This document shows positions 1 through 7,568 of a stretch of 64,000 nucleotides of DNA, piece by piece; position 1 is the stretch's first letter; each line of letters opens with the position of its first letter. Origin of the DNA: Okeanomitos corallinicola TIOX110 (lineage in GTDB: Bacteria > Cyanobacteriota > Cyanobacteriia > Cyanobacteriales > Nostocaceae). The stretch spans positions 4,133,318-4,197,317 of the forward strand of contig NZ_CP150886.1 in the NCBI RefSeq assembly GCF_038050375.1, in the 5' to 3' direction. Position numbers and translations under genes: made by a program. The notes under the pieces were generated by a model. That model was not told where the DNA came from. It saw nothing but the letters and a program-made list of their open reading frames with translations, and ran no database searches.

Positions 1-361
1 CCTGTGCTATTTCTTCAGATAAATTAGGACCAGACAGGACAACTACAGAATGATTAGGAAATTCTGTCTGCCAAATTTGGGAAGGGGTGCCGGTGGTTTT
101 TGGATCTAATCCTTTTGTAGCGGTAACAAAAATTGTGTCTGGAGATAAGGGGTAAGATTTAACCAATAAAGCTACATCTCTGACACCTTTCATAGAAATA
201 GCAGAGAGGATAATTTCTGCATCTTTTAAAACATCCTCTAAAGCAAGATTGCCCTGACGTGACCACAAACTTACCCGATGACCATTCAAAGACGCTAAAT
301 TTGCTAGGGTTGAACCCCAAGCACCTGCACCTAAAATAGCGATAGTTTTTGATGTAGTCAT
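1..361 (-). CDS. gpsA: Glycerol-3-phosphate dehydrogenase [NAD(P)+], N-terminal part
   Basis: Reduces dihydroxyacetone phosphate to sn-glycerol 3-phosphate, the backbone for membrane lipids, in the cytosol. Only the first 120 codons lie in the window and the 3' end runs off the left edge. The protein opens with MTTSKTIAILGAGAWGSTLA, so the Rossmann GxGxxG dinucleotide-binding loop (GAGAWG) sits at residues 11-16. Further on, ATKGLDP and SGPNLSEEIA are typical GpsA segments. The ATG is at 361. lipA lies 54 bases upstream on the same strand, so the two may be co-transcribed. Identification is firm; length and completeness cannot be judged. Confidence 0.93.
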   Translation of the reverse strand, partial: MTTSKTIAILGAGAWGSTLANLASLNGHRVSLWSRQGNLALEDVLKDAEIILSAISMKGVRDVALLVKSYPLSPDTIFVTATKGLDPKTTGTPSQIWQTEFPNHSVVVLSGPNLSEEIAQ

Positions 362-415
362 TGTTAATGGGAGGGGGGGAGATCTCACAAGGGTAGGTTT
401 TTAATATTATCTCTC

Positions 416-1285
416 CTATCTGGGATACTGTTTCATTAATCCTCTAACTTGTTCTGCATGATAGGAGCTTCTTGTCAATGGTGAAGAAACAACTTGTAAA
501 AATCCAATTTCTTCTCCGTAAGCTTGCCAGGCTGCAAATTGATCGGGGTTTATGAAATCAGCTACTTGTAAGTGTTTTGGGCTGGGTTGGAGATATTGGC
601 CAATAGTTAAAATATCACATTCTACCGATCTTAAATCAGCCATGACCTGACGAACTTCTTGATCAGTTTCACCCAGACCGACCATGATACCAGATTTGGT
701 GTAGGTACTGGGGCAAATTTGGCGAGTTCGTCTTAATAATTCTAATGTCCGTTGATAATCGCCCTGGGGACGTATCCGACGATATAGGCGGGGTATGGTT
801 TCTGTGTTGTGGTTTGTTACTTCTGGTTTGGCTTGGAGAATGATTTCTAAGGCTTCCCAGTTACCGCATAAGTCAGGAATTAGTACCTCTATAGTAGTTG
901 TATGTGATACTTCACGAACCGCGTTAATACATTTAACAAACTGGGATGCACCACCATCTACTAAATCATCTCTGTTCACAGAAGTAATGACAACATGGTT
1001 TAGCTGCATTCTACGTACAGCTTCAGCTAGTCGTGTGGGTTCGGTGGGATCTAGGGGTTGAGGTTTTTTCTCAAAATCAATATCACAATAAGGACAGGCT
1101 CTGGTACAAGCTGGCCCCATAATTAAAAATGTGGCAGTTCCAGCGTTAAAGCATTCGCCAATGTTAGGACAGGATGCTTCTTCACAAACCGTATTTAGGG
1201 CTAAATCCCGCAAAATTTCTTTAACGTTACCAACTCGCTCCCACTGCGGTGCTTTTACCCGCAACCAGTCTGGTTTTACAGTCAC
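416..1285 (-). CDS. lipA: Lipoyl synthase
   Basis: Radical-SAM enzyme that inserts two sulfur atoms into protein-bound octanoyl chains to make the lipoyl cofactor of 2-oxoacid dehydrogenases and the glycine cleavage system. Both iron-sulfur sites are visible: the auxiliary-cluster cysteines C34/C39/C45 ([12 protein letters not shown]) and the radical-SAM triad C60/C64/C67 (CTRACPYC). The C-terminal RSSYHAEQ contains the Arg-Ser-Ser motif of LipA. Length 289 aa is normal for the family. It lies upstream of gpsA on the same strand. Many cyanobacteria carry two LipA paralogues; which one this is cannot be told. Confidence 0.96.
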   Translation of the reverse strand: MTVKPDWLRVKAPQWERVGNVKEILRDLALNTVCEEASCPNIGECFNAGTATFLIMGPACTRACPYCDIDFEKKPQPLDPTEPTRLAEAVRRMQLNHVVITSVNRDDLVDGGASQFVKCINAVREVSHTTTIEVLIPDLCGNWEALEIILQAKPEVTNHNTETIPRLYRRIRPQGDYQRTLELLRRTRQICPSTYTKSGIMVGLGETDQEVRQVMADLRSVECDILTIGQYLQPSPKHLQVADFINPDQFAAWQAYGEEIGFLQVVSSPLTRSSYHAEQVRGLMKQYPR

Positions 1286-1409
1286 AATTCGTTTTTATCA
1301 CTGAAGTTATACAAGTTTAATGGTAGCAAGCAAAGTCCTGGATGAAAAATTTACTTTTTTGATTTGCCTATAATTGTGATATGGTGGTTCTGATATAGTA
1401 ATTTTTTAA

Positions 1410-1483
1410 CGGGATGTAGCGCAGTTTGGTAGCGCACTGCGTTCGGGACGCAGGGGCCGCTGGTTCGAATCCAGTCATCCCGA
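1410..1483 (+). tRNA. tRNA-Pro (anticodon CGG)
   Basis: A full cloverleaf can be folded by hand. The acceptor stem CGGGATG (1410-1416) pairs with CATCCCG (1476-1482), the D arm is GCGC/GCGC, the anticodon stem CTGCG/CGCAG encloses the loop TTCGGGA with anticodon CGG, and the T arm has GGTTCGAATCC. The discriminator base is A at 1483, and CCA is not encoded. A 10-bp inverted repeat lies about 30 bases downstream. Confidence 0.97.
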
Positions 1484-1515
1484 TTTGTACATTCGCAAAT
1501 TACTGTCGCTCATTT

Positions 1516-1542
1516 TATGAAGTAAAGTTGACTTACTTCATA
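1516..1542. repeat. Perfect 10-bp inverted repeat downstream of tRNA-Pro
   Basis: TATGAAGTAA (1516-1525) and TTACTTCATA (1533-1542) are exact reverse complements with a 7-base loop. There is no T-run after it, so it is not a classical terminator. It may be a processing hairpin for the tRNA transcript or a protein-binding site. The half-site ATGAAGT/ACTTCAT also occurs as a palindrome upstream of sbtA (30721-30738). Confidence 0.6.
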
Positions 1543-1797
1543 GCACTTAGATTAGGTATACTAAAAATCTTGATAATAATCCCGAATGCAGTGCGCCTTT
1601 CAACCCTTCCATAATCAATTCTATTTTGTAACTATTTTAAATTCAAGCCTGCTTTACTAGCGATCGCATTCCAGAATTTGTTTTTCTTTCAACCCACCCT
1701 AGTACGTACGTTTGTTTAAATAGGCAAGCTACTCAAACACACGGCATGAAGCCGACGTTCACCCACATCTATATCATTTCATTTAGATGAAAAACTT
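1543..1797. other. Non-coding interval, no gene seen
   Basis: A low-complexity A+T-rich stretch between the tRNA hairpin and the rearranged sucrose-phosphatase region. It holds one HIP1 octamer (GCGATCGC) and no convincing reading frame or RNA gene. Confidence 0.6.
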
Positions 1798-1935
1798 TCA
1801 ACTAAAATCTAGCCAACCAATATAAACCCCAGTTGCCTCACCCAAAGCCTTTAACATTGCCTGACTAGAAAGATTAGAAGCAACAGGCAGTTTTAAAACT
1901 TGCTTTTCCCAAATGGGTTCTACCGTAGCAGAATA
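1798..1935 (-). pseudogene. Possible 3' end of an unknown gene fused tail-to-body to the sucrose-phosphatase remnant
   Basis: On the minus strand this stretch reads as a protein-like C-terminus containing VYSATVEPIWEKQVL and ending GVYIGWLDFS-stop. The opposite strand becomes recognisable sucrose-phosphatase sequence only from about 1936. The simplest reading is a rearrangement junction near 1935-1940 joining the 3' end of an unrelated gene, in antisense, to the 3' third of the phosphatase gene. The family of the fragment is not recognised, and it could be chance coding potential. Confidence 0.25.
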
Positions 1936-2217
1936 GACCTTGACATTTTGCCCCTTACCAGCGATAAAGGTCAAGCAATGCAATTTCTACGCCAAAAGTG
2001 CAAATTTGCAGCCGAGCAAACTGTTGTTTGTGGCGATTCAGGTAATGATATTGCTTTATTCGCAGTAGGTAACGAACGGGGAATCATTGTCGGTAATGCT
2101 CGTCCTGAGTTATTACAATGGCATAATCAAAATCCTGCTGATTACCGTTACCTAGCACAAAACTTTTGTGCTGCGGGGATTATGGAAGGATTAAACTACT
2201 TTAGTTTCCTAGAATGA
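1936..2217 (+). pseudogene. Sucrose-phosphate phosphatase, 3' fragment
   Basis: From DLDILP onward the translation matches the C-terminal part of cyanobacterial sucrose-6-phosphate phosphatase (HAD superfamily). It has DKGQAMQFLRQK, then CGDSGND (HAD motif IV, which holds the magnesium), then GNARPELLQWH and CAAGIMEGL near the end. The N-terminal two thirds, including the nucleophile motif DxDxT, are absent: upstream bases in this frame do not continue the family. Without the nucleophile it cannot be an active phosphatase. Its stop codon overlaps the ruvA start (ATGA), showing that the original gene pair spp-ruvA was translationally coupled. A TTG at 1900 could start a short product, but this is probably a decaying gene. 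Confidence 0.8.
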
Positions 2218-2867
2218 TAAGTTATCTCAAAGGTATCGTGGCTGGTGTGCAAACGGTTAGCGCCAATCGCACCATCTTGACTTTAGAAGTCAATGGCACG
2301 GGGTATGATTTACAAATTCCCCAGCGCCTTGGTGGTCAATTAACTAATACTGGTGATGTGGTACAAATTTTTACCCATTACCAGATTCGGGAAGAAGTTC
2401 CTTTACTCTATGGGTTTTCTTCTCCCTCGGAACGGGATTTATTTCGTCACCTGTTGTCTGTGAGTGGAATTGGTGCTGCATTAGCGATCGCACTTTTGGA
2501 TACTTTGGAATTACCAGAGTTAGTCCAAGCGATTATTGCTGCTAATGTACAGATGTTAATTCAAACCCCTGGTGTGGGTAAAAAAACCGCAGAACGTCTA
2601 TGCTTAGAATTAAAAAGCAAGTTGATAGAATGGCGCAAATCAGCGGGCTTTTTTGTGGCTACAGGAGGTCCAGCACCGGGAATTTTGGAAGAAGTGCAAA
2701 TGACTCTCTTTGCTTTGGGATATACTGCTAATGAAGTCAGTCATGCCTTGCACGTCGTCAGCGAAGATGTCGGTTTAACCAAGGATGCCTATGTGGAAGA
2801 CTGGATTAAACAAGCGATCGCTTATCTGAGTAGTAATGAAGTGGTTCAGGTCGCAAGTGACAGGTAA
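2214..2867 (+). CDS. ruvA: Holliday junction branch-migration protein RuvA
   Basis: RuvA tetramers bind four-way DNA junctions and load the RuvB motor for branch migration in recombination repair. The N-terminal OB-fold begins [13 protein letters not shown]. The helix-hairpin-helix region follows ([14 protein letters not shown] and [17 protein letters not shown]), and the C-terminal RuvB-binding three-helix domain includes [12 protein letters not shown]. Length 217 aa is typical. The start ATG at 2214 overlaps the stop of the phosphatase remnant. The last codons run into a short GTGACAGGTAACAGGTGACAG repeat-type tract that also lies just upstream of bioF. Confidence 0.96.
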   Translation: MISYLKGIVAGVQTVSANRTILTLEVNGTGYDLQIPQRLGGQLTNTGDVVQIFTHYQIREEVPLLYGFSSPSERDLFRHLLSVSGIGAALAIALLDTLELPELVQAIIAANVQMLIQTPGVGKKTAERLCLELKSKLIEWRKSAGFFVATGGPAPGILEEVQMTLFALGYTANEVSHALHVVSEDVGLTKDAYVEDWIKQAIAYLSSNEVVQVASDR

Positions 2868-2896
2868 CAGGTGACAGAATTTTTTAGTGCTGAGTT

Positions 2897-4069
2897 ATGA
2901 ACAAAAATCCTTATGCTTGGATAGAGGCATCTTTAGAAACCATTCATCGGGCTAACTGGTATCGTTCTGTACAAACAGTAGATAGTCTACCCGGTGCAAC
3001 GGTGCTGTTATCTGGGCAAAAGGTAATTAATTTCGCCAGTAACGATTACTTGGGTTTAGCAGCTGATGAACGCTTACAAAGTGCAGCAATTCAAGCTATT
3101 CAAGCATTTGGTACTGGTAGTACAGGTTCTCGATTACTCAGCGGACATCGGCAATTACACAGGGAGTTAGAACAGGCGATCGCATCTACTAAACAAACGG
3201 AGGACGCTGTAGTATTTAGTTCTGGATATTTAGCTAATTTAGGTGCAATTACGGCTTTAGTTGGGAAACGAGATTTAATATTTTCCGATCAATATAACCA
3301 TTCCAGCCTCAAAAACGGGGCAATTCTCAGCGCTGCAACCGTGATGGAATATCCCCATTGCGATATTTCTGCGTTGACAGCTAAGTTAAATCAAGAACGT
3401 CAAAAATACAGACGCTGTTTAATTTTGACTGATAGCGTTTTTAGTATGGATGGTGATTTATGTCCCCTACCAGAACTTTTAAACTTAGCCGCAGAATTTA
3501 GCTGTATGCTGCTAATAGACGAAGCACACGCTACCGGTGTCATGGGGAAAATGGGGGGTGGTTGTGTAGAGCATTTTGGCTGTACTGGGAGTGATTTAAT
3601 TCAAATCGGGACATTAAGCAAAGCCTTGGGAAGTTTAGGCGGTTATGTTGCAGGAAGTCATCACTTGATTGACTTTTTAAGAAATCGCGCTCCTAGTTGG
3701 ATTTATACCACAGCCCTATCACCAGCAGACACAGCCGCAGCCTTAGCAGCTATGAAAATAGTACAACAAGAACCAGAACGCCGTCAGCAACTATGGGCAA
3801 ATGTTGATTATTTAAAACAATTGGTTACGGAAAATTTACCTAACTTAAAAATATTACCAACAGAGTCACCGATCTTATGTTTTCAGTTACCTGATGCAGC
3901 GACGGCTTTAACTGTGGGGCAGAAGTTGAAAGAGGCGGGAATTTTTGCACCTGCGATACGTCCTCCTACTGTACCAACCAGTCGGATCAGGATTACTTTG
4001 ATGGCAATTCATGAACCAGCACATATTGATAAGTTAGTGCAGACTTTGTGTGATATTTTTTATGTTTGA
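2897..4069 (+). CDS. bioF: 8-amino-7-oxononanoate synthase
   Basis: PLP enzyme of the alpha-oxoamine synthase family that condenses pimeloyl-ACP (or CoA) with alanine in biotin synthesis. Visible hallmarks are [11 protein letters not shown] near residue 45, the glycine-rich [23 protein letters not shown] near residue 205, and the PLP-lysine segment [16 protein letters not shown]. The length of 390 aa is normal. It lies 29 bases after ruvA on the same strand. It could in principle be another oxoamine synthase such as KBL, but the motif spacing and the absence of KBL-specific segments favour BioF. Confidence 0.92.
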   Translation: MNKNPYAWIEASLETIHRANWYRSVQTVDSLPGATVLLSGQKVINFASNDYLGLAADERLQSAAIQAIQAFGTGSTGSRLLSGHRQLHRELEQAIASTKQTEDAVVFSSGYLANLGAITALVGKRDLIFSDQYNHSSLKNGAILSAATVMEYPHCDISALTAKLNQERQKYRRCLILTDSVFSMDGDLCPLPELLNLAAEFSCMLLIDEAHATGVMGKMGGGCVEHFGCTGSDLIQIGTLSKALGSLGGYVAGSHHLIDFLRNRAPSWIYTTALSPADTAAALAAMKIVQQEPERRQQLWANVDYLKQLVTENLPNLKILPTESPILCFQLPDAATALTVGQKLKEAGIFAPAIRPPTVPTSRIRITLMAIHEPAHIDKLVQTLCDIFYV

Positions 4070-4560
4070 TGATTTCTTATTTCACGCAGAGACGCGGAGA
4101 CGCAGAGGGGAGGTTGAGAGGTTTTTAGATATTTGTCTCCCTTGGATTATATAGGTATCATACCAGAAAAAAAGTAGGTGTCAATATCAATGGCTGAAAT
4201 AACCAAGGTTCGTGATTTTATTAGGAATTATTTTTAATAATTTTGAGAATAGGGATATTTTGTTGCGAAATTTGGGGAGTGAAACTTTTTTGGTGATCTT
4301 GAGATTGAAAAAACTTATGTGAGGGAAAGTGAGTTTAACGCAGATAAACGCAGATGAACGCAGATGAACGCAGATAGGGTTAATGATTAGGGTTTATACT
4401 ATTAATTAACCATAAAAATACTCAGCAGCTACCATGAGTCAATATCAGGATGTCTGCAAAGATACCCGACTTTTGAGATAAAATAATGATCAAAAGGCAA
4501 AAAAAATGATAAAATCATCCTCCAAATTTTAAAATACCATCAATAACAATAGTAAATTCA
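4070..4560. other. Intergenic region with simple repeats
   Basis: No gene is seen. At 4083-4108 there is a copy of the widespread cyanobacterial ACGCAGAGACGC-type simple sequence. A decamer tandem repeat lies at 4338-4377. The rest is A+T-rich. Confidence 0.6.
4338..4377. repeat. Decamer tandem repeat, four copies
   Basis: Four successive copies of ACGCAGATRA (ACGCAGATAA, ACGCAGATGA twice, ACGCAGATAG). It is a simple-sequence repeat of a type common between cyanobacterial genes; no function is implied. Confidence 0.85.
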
Positions 4561-4869
4561 ATGGGAGATTTACCTAATAATTGGACAGATATTCAAGCAG
4601 ATATTGTATATATTTCAGCTAATGGCTTATTAGTATCATTTTCCAGTGAGCAAATAAAACTAGGAATAAAATATGATTTAAACAGTAAACATTTAAAAGC
4701 AATACATAAAGGACAAGTATCAGCACGGGGTAATGTTGGACTGGTTGCTTCCCAAGAAGAAGGTTTTGATTTAAAATCAAAGGTATTAGGTAAAGGTGGC
4801 GATAAACGTTTTCATGCAAAGTTTATTGATGGTGTACTACACTTTCCTGGTTGGGTAACAGAACATTAA
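4561..4869 (+). CDS. Small hypothetical protein
   Basis: The family is not recognised. The 102-aa product has no obvious signal peptide or membrane segment. It is rich in beta-prone stretches (ADIVYISANGLLVSFSS; RFHAKFIDGVLHFPGWV), suggesting a small globular beta protein. There is no clear Shine-Dalgarno sequence before the ATG. The stop lies 12 bases before the ATG of the next gene, which suggests co-transcription and perhaps joint function. A toxin-antitoxin pair is possible from the size and arrangement, but nothing in either sequence shows it. Confidence 0.55.
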   Translation: MGDLPNNWTDIQADIVYISANGLLVSFSSEQIKLGIKYDLNSKHLKAIHKGQVSARGNVGLVASQEEGFDLKSKVLGKGGDKRFHAKFIDGVLHFPGWVTEH

Positions 4870-4881
4870 TCTACAATAACT

Positions 4882-5271
4882 ATGATTAAATTGCAATTAA
4901 AAAATCATAAAGTTTGGCAAGATTTTACTGAGATAGTGGAAAATTTAGATGCTAAAATTCTTGTTAATGAACATCTAGAACTATGTGATTATCAATTATG
5001 CGGTTATTGGGATGAACAAGATAAATATTATGAAACAATTAATTTACCTCGTAACCTAGAAGCAGAATTAATTAGTAGTTCTATAGGTGTGACTAATCAA
5101 GAACGCTTTTTACAACTCAAGTTTAACCTCAAATTTTCTGTTGTTGAGACTAATTTTGCAGTAGAAACTACTTATCAAAAAGTTGGTGAGTTGATACTTG
5201 TTTATAATGAGAATTTAGAATTTATTGATGAACGTTGGTTTTTAGATAGCGATTATCTGCAACATTTATAA
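4882..5271 (+). CDS. Small hypothetical protein
   Basis: The family is not recognised. The 129-aa product is acidic, with aromatic and charged residues but no membrane segment or metal-binding motif. The middle (ELCDYQLCGYWDEQDKYYE) carries two cysteines. The C-terminus FIDERWFLDSDYLQHL is probably helical. It follows the 4561 gene by 12 bases on the same strand. Base composition is like its neighbours. Confidence 0.55.
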   Translation: MIKLQLKNHKVWQDFTEIVENLDAKILVNEHLELCDYQLCGYWDEQDKYYETINLPRNLEAELISSSIGVTNQERFLQLKFNLKFSVVETNFAVETTYQKVGELILVYNENLEFIDERWFLDSDYLQHL

Positions 5272-5340
5272 TGGTAGAATCTCAATTTCAGAAAAGAAAT
5301 TTATCATGAATTAGAGGATTGATATAAATAAATCGGGGAT

Positions 5341-5910
5341 CTAATCAAAAACAACACCACGATAAATTTCTTTTATTGGTAATTCAACCCCAATTGACTC
5401 TAAAGAAATAGATGTTTCTAAATTATTAAAATCACTTAATAACCAACCTTGAGAAAGTTTACTATATTTTTCTATAAAAACTTCATTTTGTGCAACTAAT
5501 AAATATTCACAAAAACTGCTAATTGAACGATACATTCTAAACTTGTCTTTGTGGTCATAATCTGCGGTAGAAGGGGATAATACTTCTATAATTAAGGTAG
5601 GGTTTAAAACTTCATCATTGCGATTTTCATTTAATTGTGGTTCACCTGCAAAAACCATTACATCTGGATATAAACCTCTTTTATATTCAGGTATCCATAA
5701 CCGTAAATCACTATTAATTGGTTCAAAGTGACTATCACGCAGAACATATGTAAGATATGTTAATATATTACGACCGATACGGCTATGGTTGAGTGATCCT
5801 CCTGGCATTGGTACAATTTCCCCATCATGATATTCATTGCGTGTTTCTGACTTTTCTTCAATAGCGCGATATTCTTCTAAACTATAACGACGCTCGATAG
5901 TAGTAATCAT
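5341..5910 (-). CDS. Uma2-family (DUF820) putative endonuclease
   Basis: A 189-aa member of the Uma2 family, which has a PD-(D/E)XK nuclease fold and is greatly expanded in cyanobacteria; its biological role is mostly unknown. The N-terminus MITTIERRYSLEEYRAIEE is the usual Uma2 opening. The nuclease core shows YPDVMVFAGEP followed by PTLIIEVLSPSTADYDHKDK, which supplies the conserved Asp and Glu. It faces the second Uma2 gene (6072) head to head. Members often lie near mobile or accessory DNA. Confidence 0.88.
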   Translation of the reverse strand: MITTIERRYSLEEYRAIEEKSETRNEYHDGEIVPMPGGSLNHSRIGRNILTYLTYVLRDSHFEPINSDLRLWIPEYKRGLYPDVMVFAGEPQLNENRNDEVLNPTLIIEVLSPSTADYDHKDKFRMYRSISSFCEYLLVAQNEVFIEKYSKLSQGWLLSDFNNLETSISLESIGVELPIKEIYRGVVFD

Positions 5911-6071
5911 TATGGTGTCAGTAATTACATTGAAGTTATGATGATTATAGCAGAATTGCGGTTAATTGTCAGAATCAGGATTTAAGGATTTACAGGATGT
6001 GATTGGATGATTGTTGTAATACTTATAAATAATGTTAAAATTAAACTATCCGTAATCATGGAGTAATTGTC

Positions 6072-6650
6072 ATGGTACAAACTAAACAAAGATTTGCCAG
6101 TTTTGAGGAATATTTATCATACAATGATGGCAGTGATAAACTCTATGAATTATACAACGAGGAATTAATAGAACTACCGATAAAGTCAGGAACTAATGTA
6201 CAAATTGCTAATCGTATTTTGCTAATATTTGCATTATTAATTGGAATTGATAGAGTCAGAGGACATGGTTTAGAATTGGAAGTGAGGGGAGAACCAAGAA
6301 ACCGTTATCCTGACTTGACTATTATTCAAGAAGAACATATTAAATTATTAGCAAACCGTAATACTATTCGCCTGACAATGTTACCACCTTTGTTAGTAGT
6401 GGAAGTTGTCAGTCCTGGAGAATTACAAAGAGATAGAGATTTTGTAGCGAAGCGGTTACAATATCAAGATTGTGGTATTCCTGAATATTGGATTATTGAT
6501 CCAGAAAAACAAAGTATTTTAGTTTTAGAATTAGTTGATAAAGTTTATCATGAAGTTGGTATTTTTGCTGGGAATGATTTAGTTATTTCTCCACAATTTA
6601 AGAGTTTAAATTTACCAGCATTACAGATTTTTGAGCAAGTTAATGGGTAA
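6072..6650 (+). CDS. Uma2-family (DUF820) putative endonuclease
   Basis: A 192-aa Uma2 protein, a different subgroup from the 5341 gene. It starts MVQTKQRFASFEEYLSYNDG. It keeps the core motifs NRYPDLTIIQEE and PPLLVVEVVSPGELQRDRDF, then GIPEYWIIDPEKQSILVLEL, the strand that follows the active site in this family. The ATG at 6072 is preceded by GGAGTAATTGTC, giving a plausible ribosome site. It is divergent from the neighbouring Uma2 gene with 161 bases between starts. Confidence 0.88.
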   Translation: MVQTKQRFASFEEYLSYNDGSDKLYELYNEELIELPIKSGTNVQIANRILLIFALLIGIDRVRGHGLELEVRGEPRNRYPDLTIIQEEHIKLLANRNTIRLTMLPPLLVVEVVSPGELQRDRDFVAKRLQYQDCGIPEYWIIDPEKQSILVLELVDKVYHEVGIFAGNDLVISPQFKSLNLPALQIFEQVNG

Positions 6651-6676
6651 GGGTTTAGCATTGATAAAAACCTTAC
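6648..6676. repeat. Dispersed GGGTTTAG...AAACC hairpin, copy 1
   Basis: Overlaps the stop codon of the upstream Uma2 gene. GGTTT (6652-6656) can pair with AAACC around a short loop. Related hairpins occur at 15201-15233 and 52010-52040, so this is a small dispersed repeat family. Confidence 0.55.
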
Positions 6677-6714
6677 ATTTAAAAAACGTTAAGAAGTAGT
6701 GTTATGATGAAATC

Positions 6715-6750
6715 CGTAACGCACCAACCCATGGATAATGGTGCGTTACG
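6715..6750. repeat. 12-bp hairpin repeat between convergent genes
   Basis: CGTAACGCACCA (6715-6726) and TGGTGCGTTACG (6739-6750) are exact reverse complements around a 12-base loop. It lies between the 3' ends of the Uma2 gene and ctaE, and is followed by further repeat-like sequence. There is no T-run on either side, so termination is uncertain. Confidence 0.65.
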
Positions 6751-6787
6751 CTGTCGCTAACACACCCTACGGACTACGGACTGACAT

Positions 6788-7384
6788 TTAAAAGGCGTTA
6801 AGCAGATAAACCAAAGTAAAGAGAACAATCCAAATAATATCCACAAAGTGCCAGTAAATTTCCGCCATTTCAATACCTGTATGTTTAGCAGAAGAATAAT
6901 GACCACGACGGAAAGAACGCCACAAAACTCCTAAAATTAATAACAGTCCGATAAATACATGAAGTCCGTGAAACCCGGTCATGATATAAAAGCAATTAGC
7001 GAAAACATTGGTGGTTAAACCATAGCCTAAGTTTTGATATTCATAAACTTGACCGGCTAGGAATACTGCACCCATGACTGCGGTGATGAAATACCAAAAC
7101 CGCATCCAACCAACGCTATTCTTTTTAATAGCGACATCCCCTAAATGAATGACAAAGCTACTAGAAACGAGGATGATGGTGTTAATGGTGGGGATGAATA
7201 ATTCTACTTCTGTTCCTGCTGGTGGCCAGACTGGGGTTGTACCTTTAAAAAATATATAGGTGGCGAAAAATCCCCCAAACATTAATGATTCGGAAACGAG
7301 AAAGGTTAATAGTCCCCACACTCTTAAATCTGGATGTTCTTCATGTCCAGCTTCGTGATGTTCACTGGTTGTAATTGCTGTCAT
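6788..7384 (-). CDS. ctaE: Cytochrome c oxidase subunit III
   Basis: Small integral-membrane subunit of the aa3-type terminal oxidase, 198 aa, with five predicted membrane helices. Family features are LRVWGLLTFLVSESLMFGGFF at the first helix, TGFHGLHVFIGLLL near residue 135, and the C-terminal EIYWHFVDIIWIVLFTLVYLL, which includes the conserved WHFVD. It is the third gene of a CtaC-CtaD-CtaE (coxB-coxA-coxC) operon. The 184-base gap to ctaD carries a palindromic repeat element. The neighbourhood with fdxB and patB matches the heterocyst cox2 locus of Anabaena (established knowledge), so this is probably CoxC2. Confidence 0.95.
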   Translation of the reverse strand: MTAITTSEHHEAGHEEHPDLRVWGLLTFLVSESLMFGGFFATYIFFKGTTPVWPPAGTEVELFIPTINTIILVSSSFVIHLGDVAIKKNSVGWMRFWYFITAVMGAVFLAGQVYEYQNLGYGLTTNVFANCFYIMTGFHGLHVFIGLLLILGVLWRSFRRGHYSSAKHTGIEMAEIYWHFVDIIWIVLFTLVYLLNAF

Positions 7385-7428
7385 TTTATTTACCTAGTAT
7401 TCGTTTCTCGATTAGCTATCTCACCCCC

Positions 7429-7541
7429 CTGGGAATGAATTCCCAGTCTAATAGCCCAAGTCCGTTAAAACGGACTGAAAACCTGATTTGTTAGTCGGTT
7501 TTAACCGACTTTTGCTATTAGCTTTGTACTTGAGTACAAGG
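7429..7541. repeat. Nested palindromic repeat element inside the cox operon
   Basis: Four perfect palindromes lie in 113 bases: GGGAATGAATTCCC (7431-7444), AGTCCGTTAAAACGGACT (7459-7476), AGTCGGTTTTAACCGACT (7493-7510) and TTGTACTTGAGTACAA (7524-7539). The outer pair CTAATAGC/GCTATTAG (7448-7455 and 7514-7521) encloses the middle two. This looks like a small palindrome-bearing mobile repeat inserted between ctaD and ctaE. It could also act as an RNA processing or attenuation structure that lowers ctaE expression. Confidence 0.75.
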
Positions 7542-7568
7542 TGGGTAAATTATGTCTATGTCTGCGTT

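Noticed and set aside
6715-6750. The 12-bp hairpin as a bidirectional terminator for the Uma2 gene and ctaE
   Set aside because: Neither strand has a T-run after the stem, so it is listed as a repeat only.
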